DNA of 64,000 nt from NCBI GenBank assembly GCA_037126765.1, contig JBBCBC010000024.1:23117441-23181440 (forward strand), in the 5' to 3' direction. The position numbers were made by a program, and so were the translations under genes. This stretch comes from Stenogyne calaminthoides (Eukaryota; Streptophyta; Magnoliopsida; Lamiales; Lamiaceae). This document shows, piece after piece, positions 31,727 to 42,234 of this stretch (the stretch's first letter is position 1; every line of letters begins with the position of its first letter). Below the pieces are notes generated by a model, which saw only the letters and a program-made list of their open reading frames with translations, did no database searches and was not told the DNA's origin.

Positions 31727-33894
31727 ATGTCTTCTAAGAAACTTCCCATGTTCTCAGTGGAGAACTATGATCTATGGAGATTGAGAATGCAGGCCCATCT
31801 GTATTCCAAACATGAACAAATGTGGAGAGTGATCTCTGAAGGACCATTCCAATTTACTGTGGTGAATCCCAGAGGAACAGAAGATGAGAGAATTGATCCT
31901 AGAGCAGAATTTCCTAAGTCTGATGACCAACTGACTCGTGAGGAGAGAAAGTTAGTCAATCTAGACTACATTGCTAAGGACACACTATACAGTACGTTGA
32001 TGATGGTGTGATGGGAATGATCTCTCACTGCAATACTGCCAAAGAAATTTGGGATACACTAGCTGTAATGTGCCAAGGCACAGATCATATCAAGGAAAAC
32101 AAACTTTCAGTTGCAATTGGAAAGTTTGATAGTTTTGAAATGGAAGAAGGTGAATCTATTGACAAATTGGAAGTCAGATTCACTAGCATTATGAATGATC
32201 TACATGCACTTGGAAAGAAATATCCACAGAGAGAAATTTCATTGAAAATTCTTAGAGGTCTTTCTAAGAAATGGGATATACATGCAGTGGTGATTGAAAA
32301 CACCAAAAACATTAATTCAATGCCATACCAACAAGTCTTCTCTGAGCTGAAGGCCTATGAGTTTGTAATTGATAAGAAATCCAAAAAGGCTGACAGCAAA
32401 GATGATTCATCATCTAGTAAAAATGTGGCTTTTAAGGCCAAAGATAAAACCTGTAAAACTAGAGAGTCTGAGAACCCGCATGCCAAAAATCAGGATGAGC
32501 TTGAGGAAAAGCTAGCACTGATGGCAAGGAGGTTTGAAAGACTTAATAGTAGATTTGGAAAATACAAAAGCTATTACAGGAACCACAGGTACCAGAAGAA
32601 ACCTGAGGACAGATCAACTGAGAAGAAGAAGGTCCTGAAAGCTGAGTGATCTTCATCCAAAAGGAAGGACTCCAAGTCCAAAGAAGAAAGTGATCAGGAT
32701 GATGATACCAACATATGCTACAATTGCCAAAAGAAAGGTCACTTCCAGTATGATTGTCCAGATCTGAGTGTTAAGGAGAGAAGAGAAAGGCAAGCTATAA
32801 GAGACAAGAAGTTCTCTAGCAAAAAGACCATGGTTGCAGAAGAAGAACATCCTGAGGAGGGATCTAGCTCTTCAGATGAAATATTCTCAGACAGTGAAAG
32901 TGATGACATCTGTCTGATGGCCATTGAGGAGGCAAACTCTTCTTTCTCTGTTGTTGCTCCTACACTAGCATAAGAGTTGTCAAGTTCAACTGTAAACAGT
33001 CATTTTGACTTGATGGATTCTTTTGAGAATCTAATGAAGGACTATGCTGTTTTACAAGAACTGCTAAATGAAACTCAAGAGCAGAATAAGGAACTGAAGG
33101 CTGAAAATCTAAAATGGAAAGACTCTAGCAAAACTGAGATCACTTCTCAATTAATGGAAGCTACTGATGAACTAGATGTTCTGAAAGTACAACTCTCAGA
33201 GAAAGAGAAGTTGATAGTGACCCTAACTGAAAAGCTAGAGAAATCCACTAAAGAGATTCAGCTGATCAGAACTAAGTTCAATGACCTCTCTGAGAAGCAT
33301 GAAACTCTACAGAACTATGAGGATAGTGAACAGAAGAAGTTAACTCTATTGAATAATGCATCTAATGTAATAGATGAAATTCAGATTTACCAGAGATCTG
33401 TGACTATAAAATCTGGATTGGGATACATTCCAGGGGGAACCTCACAAGGTCATCTGAATGCTGAATAGTGTAGCAAGAAGACAATCTTTGTAAAACCAGT
33501 GGCACCCACACTTCAAACTGGAGAAATGCCCAAGGTTGTAGATAAGGGAAAAGGACCCATGGTTTCAGTAAAACTGAATGATCAGGTAGGAAAGCCCAAA
33601 CCTCAGGTGAAGGCTAGAAAACCTGAGCACTCAGCTGGAAAGTTTCAGGCAAGTACTTCAAAGCCTCAGGCTAAGAATACAAACCTGAAAGGCTCCACAC
33701 TGAACCATCAGAGGAATCCTCAGATGAGAAACACTCAGCAGAGACATTCTCAACTGAAGAGACCAAGTCCTCAGTATACTGAAAGACCCAGATTTCAGTA
33801 CAGACAACCTGAACCCCACTTGCCCAAGGGTAAAGGTTATCTGATCCCGAGTCAACAAAGATTCAGACCAGTGCACAGAAGTCAAAGCAAATGA
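31727..33894 (+). pseudogene. gag: S1 gag with zinc knuckle and coiled coil
   Basis: The ATG at 31727 starts MSSKKLPMFSVENYDLWRLR, typical of copia Gag. A frameshift near 32008 is followed by a long frame with the UBN2-type region (NTAKEIWDTLAVMCQGT, LKILRGLSKKWD). In the same frame a TGA at 32647, probably from TGG, precedes the CCHC knuckle CYNCQKKGHFQYDC near 32716 and an acidic stretch. Stops at 32971 and 33466 flank a coiled coil of about 160 residues (LLNETQEQNKELKAENLKW), then a basic tail rich in Pro, Gln and Lys. The long Gag fits SIRE-type elements. Confidence 0.87.
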
Positions 33895-34178
33895 ACAAAA
33901 GGCCTGAACCAAAGAAAAACTCAAAAGCCCATGTTCATGCTAAAGCTAGCACACATACATAGAAAACTGCTAAAGCACCCAGAGTAGTAAATGTGTATGT
34001 TGATGTTTATGGAAGACAAATTAGCCACTCTAAAGTGATTAGAGTTGTCAGGCAGATTTGGATTCTGAAAGGTACAGCTAACCTTGTAGGACCCTACACA
34101 AATTGGGTACCTAAGAATTGATCTGTTTTTCAGGAGGAAAACAAGGGCACTAAGCTGATTGAAGATCACATAGCACTG

Positions 34179-35126
34179 ATGAGCAGAGATGATAAAGCTC
34201 CTGATGTATGGTATCTTGACAGTGGATGCTCAAGACATTTGACAGGATTCAAGAAGATACTCAGTGATTATGTTGAACAAAGAGGCCCACATATCACTTT
34301 TGGAGATAACTCCAAGGGACAGACTGAAGGATATGGAACTTTGGAAATTGACTCAGTTCATATCCATGGTGTTTCATATGTATCTGGATTGAAGCATAAT
34401 TTGCTTTCAATAAGCCAATTCTGTGATATAGGTTTTAATGTTGAGTTCTCTAAGAACTTATGTTTTGTGAAAGATGATATCTCACAGAAAGTATTACTGA
34501 TTGGTACAAGAAAAGGAAATGTGTATCTTACTGATTGGAGTTCAACTCCTAAAGATACATGTTTGGTTGCTAAAAGTTCCACAGATACCAGTTGGTTATG
34601 GCATAAAAGAATGAATCACCTGAAATTCAAAACCCTGAATAAACTTGCAAGATTAGCTCTTGTGAGAGGGTTGCCTAATGAAGTGTTCAGTAAGGAACAT
34701 ATTTGTGATGCATGCCAAAAAGGAAAACAAGTTAAAGCATCATTTAAAAGCAAAGTAGAAGTTTCTACTGAGAGAATACTTCAGTTATTGCATATGGATC
34801 TTTTTGGTCCTACAACACCAGTGAGCACCAATGGCAGGAAATACACACTAGTAGTAGTCGATGACTACTCAAGATATACTTGGGTCATATTCTTACTCAG
34901 TAAGAAAGAGACTCATATAAAATTTCCAGAATTACTGAAAAGGCTCAGTATTGAGAAAAATCTGAGTGTGGTCAAAATCAGATCTGACAAAGGAACTGAA
35001 TTTATAAATCATATCATATCTGATTATTGTGCAGCAAATGGAATTACACATGAAACATCAGCTGTAAGGACCCCTCAACAAAATGGTGTTGCTGAAAGGA
35101 GGAACATGACTCTTAAAGAAGTTTAA
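34179..35126 (+). pseudogene. S1 protease and integrase
   Basis: The 315-codon frame has an intact protease site (WYLDSGCSRHLTG, D14-S15-G16), then the GAG-pre-integrase zinc residues H142, H147, C176, C179, and the integrase core with D207 (HMDLFGP), D270 (RSDKGTE) and E306 (NGVAERR), 35 residues between the last two. It ends at a TAA (35124) shortly after the core. A frameshift separates it from gag. This is the best preserved part of S1 pol. Confidence 0.9.
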
Positions 35127-36074
35127 GAACAAATGATAGTCAAGTCGATATTCCTAAAAGGTTTTGGGTGAAAGCCATCAACACTGATGCTACTCTCGGA
35201 AGCAGATCCATGCCGACAAAAGAGCCAAGGCAAAACGCTTTATGAGCTTTGGAATGAAAGGAAGCCCTCTTGTTTCTTTTCTTTTCGTGTGTTTGGTTGC
35301 AAGTGTTTCATACACAATAATGGTAAAGATCATTTGAAAACATTTGATAGTTGTCGATGAAGGAATATTCTTAGGATATTCTCAAATCAAGAAAGCTTTC
35401 GAGTTTACAACCTGTAGGACTTTATTGTGGAGGAAACACCTCATGTTGTTTTTGATGAATCTACTTGTGTTCGTAAGAAACAGAACATGATGCGCATTAA
35501 CCGACCAAGAGGATCACCAGATTAAGCCCAAAACAAAAAGATAAATCATCCAGCTGAACACGAAAAGAAGAAGTCGACCACATTCTATGATTGGAGTGAC
35601 TCGGACCAGATAAAAAAGTTCGGTGATGGTGAGACTCAAGAAAGCCAACACACCAAAGGTGACTAATCGAACAGACACCCGCCTGCGGACTCGGTATGTG
35701 ATGCCAATGAAGATGTGGTCACGGTGAGGCAAATTCTCGAATCTATCAACCAAAGGGGAACAAATGTTACTGACAATGTTCTGAATAGAATTTCCCCTGA
35801 GGAAGATGATTCTCTTTCTCCTTTTCTATTGTTCCCTGAGTTTACTGAATTAACTGAACCTAACATTTCAAATGTTGAGGATACTGTTGAAACAGGAACA
35901 TCAAGAAGAAGATGGTTAGATAGTCATCCTACAAGTCAGATTGTGGGTGATCTAACTGAAGGTGTCAAAACAAGAAGGTTCCATGGTGAAAGTGCACTAT
36001 TCCGCCGCTTCCTATCGTAAAAAGAGCTCACCGAGATTGGTGAAGCTCTACAAGATTCTCATTGGATTACTGCT
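35127..36074 (+). pseudogene. S1 integrase C-terminal region, heavily decayed
   Basis: Short matches to the family appear in changing frames (LWNERKP near 35250, EFTELTEPNISNVEDTVETG at 35838). Compared with the flanks, the stretch has many clustered changes. No continuous protein can be read. Confidence 0.65.
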
Positions 36075-37038
36075 ATGCAAGATGAGCTGAATCAATTCTC
36101 AAGGAATGAAGTATGGGAGTTAGTGGATAGACCTGAAAGGCACAATGTCATTGGAACCAAGTGGGTTTTCAAGAATAAAAGAGATGAAAACAACAACATT
36201 GTAAGAAACAAGGCAAGGCTAGTTGCACAAGGTTATTCCCAAGAAGAAGGCTTGGATTATGATGAAACCTTTGCACCTGTTGCAAGACTAGAAGCCATCG
36301 ATTATTTCTTGCATATGCTGCCTACATGAAGTTCATACCTATCAAATGGATGTGAAAAGTGCATTTCAAGCGGTGTGCTTAAAGAAGAGGTTTATGTGGA
36401 ACAACCTCACGGTTTCAAACCGAATGACCAAGTTTCTGTGCTCGTAAAAGCTTTGTATGGTCTTAAACAAGCACCCAGAGCATGGTATGATACTCTTTTT
36501 CAGTTTCTTACTGACCATGGTTTTGTCAAAGGAACTGTTGATAGAACTCTGTTCAGGATAGAAGATGGGGGAAGATATCTTACTGGTTCAGATATATGTT
36601 GATGACATCATTTTTGGATCTCCAAATCATCAGCTGTGCGAAAAGTTTTCAACACTGATGAAAGGCAAGTTTGAGATGTCAATGATGGGAGAGATGAATT
36701 TCTTTCTAGGTCTTCAAGTGAAACAATCAAAGGAAGGAATCTTCATCAACCAGTCAAAGTACACTAGTGATCTGATTGCCAAATATGGTGTACAGAATTG
36801 CAATGCAGTTAGGATTCCCATGAATACTAACTACAAGATGGATCCTGATTCTGAAGGCAAATCAGTGAGTCATACTGATTATAGAGGAATCATTGGATCA
36901 TTGCTCTATCTCACAGCAAGTAGGCCGGATATAACATTTGTTGTTGGGATATGTGCAAGATACCAAGCTAATCCTAAGGCTATTCACATGGAGGCTGCCA
37001 AAAAGATCTTCAAGTATCTCAAGGGCACAAATGAATAG
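36075..37038 (+). pseudogene. S1 reverse transcriptase
   Basis: Three overlapping frames cover RT: 36075-36329 (VWELVDRPERHNVIGTKWVF, ARLVAQGYSQEEGLDY), 36375-36602 (EEVYVEQPHGF, ALYGLKQAPRAWYDTL) and 36565-37038 with the catalytic YVDDIIFGS and the RT end (SLLYLTASRPDITF). At least two frameshifts are needed to join them. The catalytic Asp pair is kept. Confidence 0.9.
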
Positions 37039-37530
37039 AGGATTATGGTATCCGGTGATGATAACCTTGAATTAACTGGTTACTCAGATGCTGATTATGG
37101 AGGTTGCAGAAATTGACAGGAAGTCCACTACAGAACTTGTCAATTTCTAGGAAGTAAGCTGATATCTTGGTTTTCGAAGAAACAAACCTCAAAGAGTAAC
37201 CAAGATTACTCGAAGTTTGAATACATGGTCATGCGAGGAAGTCGGCTTTGTGCTTTCGATTCTTCGCTCGCATAAACAATTAAGGGATTATAAAGTTGTA
37301 GCCAATGAAGTACCAATATTTTGTGACAATGATAGTGCCATTGCTATTTCACAAAATCCGGTATTGCACACCAGATGCAAGCATGTGGATATCAGACATC
37401 ACTTCATCAGAGATCATGTCGAGAAAAAGGACATAAGGATGGAGAAAATTCATAATCGATAATAGAGAGTCGATATCTTGACTAAACCTTTGGTGAATCA
37501 AGATTTCAGAACTTTCGATTGAATTAGGGA
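37039..37530 (+). pseudogene. S1 RNase H, decayed
   Basis: The readings YSDADYGG (37081), LGSKLISWFSKKQ (37150) and IFCDNDSAIAISQNP (37317) mark the domain. The usual ADILTKPL end is visible at 37470 with CTG changed to TCG. Frameshifts and stops interrupt it. Confidence 0.8.
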
Positions 37531-38059
37531 TGTTAGATCCAAGTGTATAGAGTAAAATCAAAAATTGAAGGTTTTCGGATGCATGAAGTTTTCTCGAATT
37601 ATCTTCGAGAAGCTCGGGATAAAATGGAAATCTCGAATCGAGTCTCGAAACTCAGAGTTCATGAAGGTCAAGATCAAGAGATATCGAACCCATTCAAGAT
37701 TAAAGATTATCATCGACATTTTATCAAAGTCGAAGATCAAGAAGACTGATAGAGGGAAATTGGTCTGAAGAAGTAATGACTCATGCAACTCAGTAATCAT
37801 TCGCAATAAATACAAAACACCTAAGGAATGTTTTTGGGCGGGATCGTTTGAAATTCCGAAGAAGGTCATGCTCTGTTACATTAATGACCAATAAAGATAT
37901 TTTGGCGGCTTACTTTTTGGAAGATCGTCCATTCGTATACCCGATTAATCAGCGATTAATCTTAACCGTTGCTTTTCACCTAACCAACGCGATTCCCCAC
38001 TATCTCGAAGCTATTTATACCCCAATAAGCCATTCAAGCCAAAATTTTATCAAACCCTT
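37531..38059 (+). other. S1 spacer between pol and the extra ORF
   Basis: Several short frames are present but none resembles a known protein. Clusters of TCGA, where related sequence has CTGA or TCAG, are conspicuous near 37590-37730. Confidence 0.55.
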
Positions 38060-38209
38060 CGTTCCCAAAATTCTCTGCAAATAAATCCCTTTGCCCAGAA
38101 AACTCCAAACCCTAAAGCTTCAATTCTTCATACCAACAAGCCTTGGTACGAGTTCGTTGTCTCGCTCGATAGCACAACCAACTCCAAAACAGAAGAGGAG
38201 GCTCTCCAT

Positions 38210-39853
38210 ATGATTCGATTGGCCAAACTCACCCATCTCGTCGCAAGCCGACCAGACCAAGTGTACGCTAAAGTGGTAATCGAATTCATCTGTAATATGA
38301 GGATAGATGAAGAGGACGGTATACACTCAGAGATTACTGTATCACACTTAGAGCATTCGTCCAAATACATCGATTTTGAGAGGGAATTGTATATAGTTCC
38401 GAAGAATTTAAATGATGTTTTTGAGCTCTGTGATAAAGGAGAGGACCCTGCTATGTATATGTTGGGTAGAGAGCAGGAGTACTTAGATAGGATTGCTGAG
38501 AATCCTGTGAAATTTGAGGCTACATTACATAAGAGGCATTTGAAGCCACAATATAGAGTTTTGTTAGATATTGTGAGCAAATGCATCATGAGTCTTGCGG
38601 GGAGTTTTGAACAGATCAGTACCCCGAAGCTCAGATTGATGGCGGCGATCGAGGCTTCTCCCACCACCGACTTCAACTGGCTAAAATTTTTGATTCAGAC
38701 GGTGACGGAGCAAGCCAAGGTCATAAAGAAGGTCAACGGGGCAATTTCGATCAAAGGCAAGATCCACCATGCCACCAAAATAGCATTTATTTTGGAGATG
38801 TGCAGAGAGGAGGAGGATATCTTCGCCAATTCTACCCCATTCCCCAAGTCCAAGGTGCTATTCAAGCCCATTGCTACGAAGAAGCAGGCCATCAGGGGGA
38901 AGAAAGAAAAGAAAGCAGAATCACCGATTGCGGCTGCCGAAAAGAAAACCCAACATGCCAGGGGGAAGGTGCTGTTGGAAGCTAATAAGGAGCAGGGTGA
39001 GAAGATGAAGAAGAAAACCCTCGCTCCCAAGCGCAAAAGGATGGTGGTTCTCACAGATGATGATGACAGTGATTCTGAAGAGATCCAACCTGAGGGCCAA
39101 ACCGCTCAGACATCGCCATTAGAAGTTTTGGCTCAGGTTATCTCTAAGGCACAGGAACAGACTGAGGAGCAGGTCTTCTCTGAGGTGCTTGAGACATCGC
39201 TCAGTTCAGACAAAATTTCTCAGGAAATTTTTAAAGGAGCTCAGGCCTCAGAGATTCCTACTGAAGAAGTGCCGGCTCAGACAGCAGAAGAGCCAACTCA
39301 GAGTCAATCTGAGGATATGCCAGCTCAGGTCCTAGAACCCACTCAGATGCAACCTGAGGACCTGAGTATACAACAATCAGAGGCTGCTGAGACTCAGGAG
39401 CAGCTTAACATTGATGAGCTCCTGAGTGATTTACTACTTGATCCCTCAGCAGAAGCTTCAACTGAACCTGATAGCCCGAGAATGAAGAAGGGCGAAGCTG
39501 AAGAAACCGAGTGGAGGAGCAAGGGGGAACGGTTCATCCTTGACCGCTACCCTGAGCTCAGCTCATTCCCTGATCTGCAAGATGTCTTCTTCAGATTAAG
39601 GTCGACGGTGTTCATCCTCAATCAGACTCTTTCAGAGATGCTCAACATTGCTGCATTCAGAGGGGAAGACTGGTGGAATGAGGAAACAGCTATCCTGACC
39701 GAGTTCTCAGGGTTCAGGAAGACAAAGCTCAGGATGAAAAATTCAGATTTTGATGAGCTGGTTCAGAAGAAGTTAGCTGAGAGGAGAGCTACTGAAGTTG
39801 GTGCCCCTAGCAGCGGAGACGACATAAGTCGCAACATGTGCGAGCTCGGTTAA
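38210..39853 (+). CDS. S1 extra 3' ORF (plant putative transposon/envelope-like protein), fused to G1 at its end
   Basis: The frame is open for 547 codons from this ATG and also upstream to about 38060 without an earlier ATG, so the true start is uncertain. Residues 1-200 resemble, from memory, the plant putative transposon protein domain found in the extra ORF of SIRE-type copia elements (KPQYRVLLDIVSKCIMSLAG, GSFEQISTPKLRLM). Residues about 220-290 are strongly basic with PKRKRM near 272-277, followed by an acidic stretch, which suggests nuclear targeting; no membrane segment or signal peptide is evident. Gln/Glu-rich repeats follow to about residue 430. The last 10 or so codons come from the G1 repeat array, so the original end is lost. 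Confidence 0.72.
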   Translation: MIRLAKLTHLVASRPDQVYAKVVIEFICNMRIDEEDGIHSEITVSHLEHSSKYIDFERELYIVPKNLNDVFELCDKGEDPAMYMLGREQEYLDRIAENPVKFEATLHKRHLKPQYRVLLDIVSKCIMSLAGSFEQISTPKLRLMAAIEASPTTDFNWLKFLIQTVTEQAKVIKKVNGAISIKGKIHHATKIAFILEMCREEEDIFANSTPFPKSKVLFKPIATKKQAIRGKKEKKAESPIAAAEKKTQHARGKVLLEANKEQGEKMKKKTLAPKRKRMVVLTDDDDSDSEEIQPEGQTAQTSPLEVLAQVISKAQEQTEEQVFSEVLETSLSSDKISQEIFKGAQASEIPTEEVPAQTAEEPTQSQSEDMPAQVLEPTQMQPEDLSIQQSEAAETQEQLNIDELLSDLLLDPSAEASTEPDSPRMKKGEAEETEWRSKGERFILDRYPELSSFPDLQDVFFRLRSTVFILNQTLSEMLNIAAFRGEDWWNEETAILTEFSGFRKTKLRMKNSDFDELVQKKLAERRATEVGAPSSGDDISRNMCELG

Positions 39854-40320
39854 CTCAAAACATGTTGGGGAATGATAATCCCAACAAAACAAAGTATAAA
39901 ATTATAGCTAATCGAGATCGCTAAGTCGCAATTTCTTAAGATGACATATGCGAGCTCGATTAACTCAAAATAAAGAACAAGATTATAATTAATCGAGATC
40001 GCTAAGTCACAATTTCTTAAGACGACATATGCGAGCTCGATTAACTAAAAAAAAGTACAAGATTATAGTTAATTGAGGTTGCTAATTCGCAATTTCTTAA
40101 GACGACATATGCGAGCTCGATTAACTCAAAACAGAGAATAAGATTATAGTTAATCGAGGTCGCTAAGTCACAATTTCTTATGTCGGCATATGCGAGATCT
40201 GGGAAAAATTATATCATATTATCTACCGAGTTCTTTAAGTCGCAATCTTTTAAGATGACATAAGTTTAGACAAGTTACAAGATTTTTTTCATTAAGTTGC
40301 AGCTAAGAAAGACGACAAGA
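39819..40320 (+). repeat. G1 tandem array with hairpins
   Basis: About six units, near 80 bp each and shorter at the end, contain CATATGCGAGCTCGATTAACT and a hairpin. Hairpins lie at 39925-39945, 40006-40026, 40087-40105, 40167-40187, 40239-40259 and 40296-40316, with GTCG/CGAC-like stems and a 13-nt loop near CAATTTCTTAAGA. The last loop, CAGCTAAGAAAGA, is almost the G2 sense loop CAGCTAAATAAGA. The array is just beyond the 3' end of the antisense gene, as in G2. Confidence 0.8.
39858..39891. mobile_element. 24-bp micro solo LTR of family B type with target duplication
   Basis: Positions 39863-39886 consist of TGTTGGGGAAT, one G and ATAATCCCAACA. These are the first 11 and last 12 bases of a reversed family-B LTR. 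AAACA lies on both sides (39858-39862 and 39887-39891). It sits in a G1 repeat unit whose sister copies lack it. Confidence 0.8.
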
Positions 40321-41380
40321 TAAAGCGAAGACAGTAATGAATAAAGCCCAAAGGGCGCTCCATTGAAGTAAATGAAAAATTGTACAAGCGAGGCCTTCTT
40401 GGGTGATAGCAAACGAAAATAAAAAAGAAGAAAAATGATCTACTAGGGTCGATGACAAAAGCAATTTACAAAAAGCCGAGATCAGGCCTGAGTCTACGGC
40501 GCCAAGTTCTCTTCCACCTCCGCGGGCTGGAGATTGGGTGCGGGACCTCGTTCCGCGATTACCTACGGGCCAGACGTCAAAGTGGCCGAGGTCGGATCAT
40601 AGAGATCCAAGTCCTCGATGCCCTCAAAATGGCTCAGGTCGAGACCATCAGGACCTAGGTCGGCAATGGGGAAGGAATCCAAGGGCTTCGGCAGGTTACG
40701 ATCGAAGAAAGCCGATAGCTCTGCCACCAAGGCCTCCTTGAGGGCCGACCCCTTGGGGAAGGAGCGGGCAAGGAGAATGCACCTCTCCATGGCCTCCACT
40801 GAGGTGAAGTTGCCCACGCCCTCAAGGATGGTGCATTCCTTTCAGGCGTACCAACTCATACGCCTTTTTTTTTCCTTGAACTCCTCCCTCAGGAGGCAGA
40901 ACTTCTCATCCTTTTCCTAGATGGCATTCCCCCGGGAAGCCAGGTCGGCCCACAACACCCTGACCTCCACCCAGCTGGCCTTCAACTAGACGTCCAGGCC
41001 GGCCACGGAGGTCTCCAGATCCGTGACCTTCCGCTCCTCCAAGAGATCCGGTCTCTCCCCTTCCACTAAAGGCCACATTCTTTCCGATCCAAGAGGTTCT
41101 TCCGCGAGGTTCTCCTCAACAGCCCTCTAAACTTGCTAGTCCACCGTGGTAAAGTCCTTGGAGGCCTTGGACATGGCCACCATCATCCGACCTCCATACA
41201 CCATGGCCAGTTGGATGCTGCCCACCGGCCCAAAGATCCTAGATCGACCGGGTCGAGGCCGAGGTCCACGACTTAGTGGAGCGAGCAAGCAATTTAAGGT
41301 AGTCAGGGAGCTCGCAGAGAGAGTCGGGAGATCGACTGCGGAGATAGTTGGACACAAGGACGGGGTGAGAAGACCCCTCC

Positions 41381-41465
41381 CTGCGAAAAGGAGAAAGTAA
41401 GACCAAGTTAGAAAGTTAAACGTATGATGAAAATGCACACAAACGAGAGGTGGAAGAATACTTAC
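41381..41465 (-). other. Intron 3 of G1 antisense gene (85 nt)
   Basis: The minus strand has donor GTAAGT and acceptor TCCTTTTCGCAG. G2 has an 86-nt intron at the matching place. Confidence 0.65.
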
Positions 41466-41925
41466 TCAATGGGCCTACACCAACCCAGGTAGGACTTATC
41501 ATCCTTCTATCGCTCGCTGTTGGAGATGCAGCCAGGGCGGGAGCTTCTGGCCTTGGGAGGTGTCCCGGCGGGGGCATCATGGCGACTCTTTTTTGAGCGA
41601 TCCTCCGAGGACGTGAGGTCGCGCTCTCACCTTTTGTGCGAGCTCTCCATTCTCTTACCCTTATCCCGGGATTTGTCCCCTTTCCCGGAGGAGGGCGCGA
41701 TACCCTCAGAGCGGGCCTCGGGCCCCTCAAGTGTCGGGGTCACGACCTCCTCGATCACAACCCCTTAGGATCGCTCCCAGGCTTCTTTATCCCGAGCCTT
41801 CTGAGCAGCCCGAGCATCTGCGAGGATTTTCATCCTCTCCTTTCTTAGAGCGGCGGGGTTCTGGCAGTCCATCAGCTCAGTTTTCGCGGGGGTGGGGATG
41901 AAGGGAAGAGAAAAATGAGGTGCAA

Positions 41926-42004
41926 CTGTTGCAAGGAAAGTAATTAAGTCAGAATAAGGGGGAAAGGACAGTTAGTTGGAGAGACAAAGGGAAAGCCTAT
42001 TCAC
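41926..42004 (-). other. Intron 2 of G1 antisense gene (79 nt)
   Basis: The minus strand has donor GTGAAT and acceptor TTCCTTGCAACAG. G2 intron 2 is 87 nt. Confidence 0.6.
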
Positions 42005-42172
42005 CTCATGGAAATTGAGATCGCAGGTGATTGGGCCCGATCAATATGCCTGACATCTTTCGAACCTCGCTCGAAGTCAGCACTTTGAGCGACCTATCCG
42101 TGAGAGTCTTCCGGCACACCATGATAGCTCGAGCCAAGAAGTGTGAAAAGAGCTGCTCCTCTTGATTCTTGG

Positions 42173-42234
42173 CTGCAAAAAAAAAACGGAGTAAAATCAA
42201 TGACTTGGAAAATTAAAATGATGTACAGACTTAC
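42173..42234 (-). other. Intron 1 of G1 antisense gene (62 nt)
   Basis: The minus strand has donor GTAAGT and acceptor TTTTTTTTTTGCAG. The spliced frame reads ..GVAQ then TKNQEEQLFSHFLARAIM in phase 1 without a break. Confidence 0.75.

Larger units (their letters stand above)
29413..39820 (+). mobile_element. S1: SIRE/Maximus-like copia element without 3' LTR
   Basis: The element has a 2.2-kb 5' LTR, a perfect primer site, a long gag with coiled coil, pol in copia order and a large extra ORF after RNase H. Long LTRs plus an extra 3' ORF suggest the SIRE/Maximus group. No second copy of its LTR occurs in the window. The right limit is approximate (39810-39835), where G1 repeat units begin. 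Left flank is ACAAC inside C1. Confidence 0.85.
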
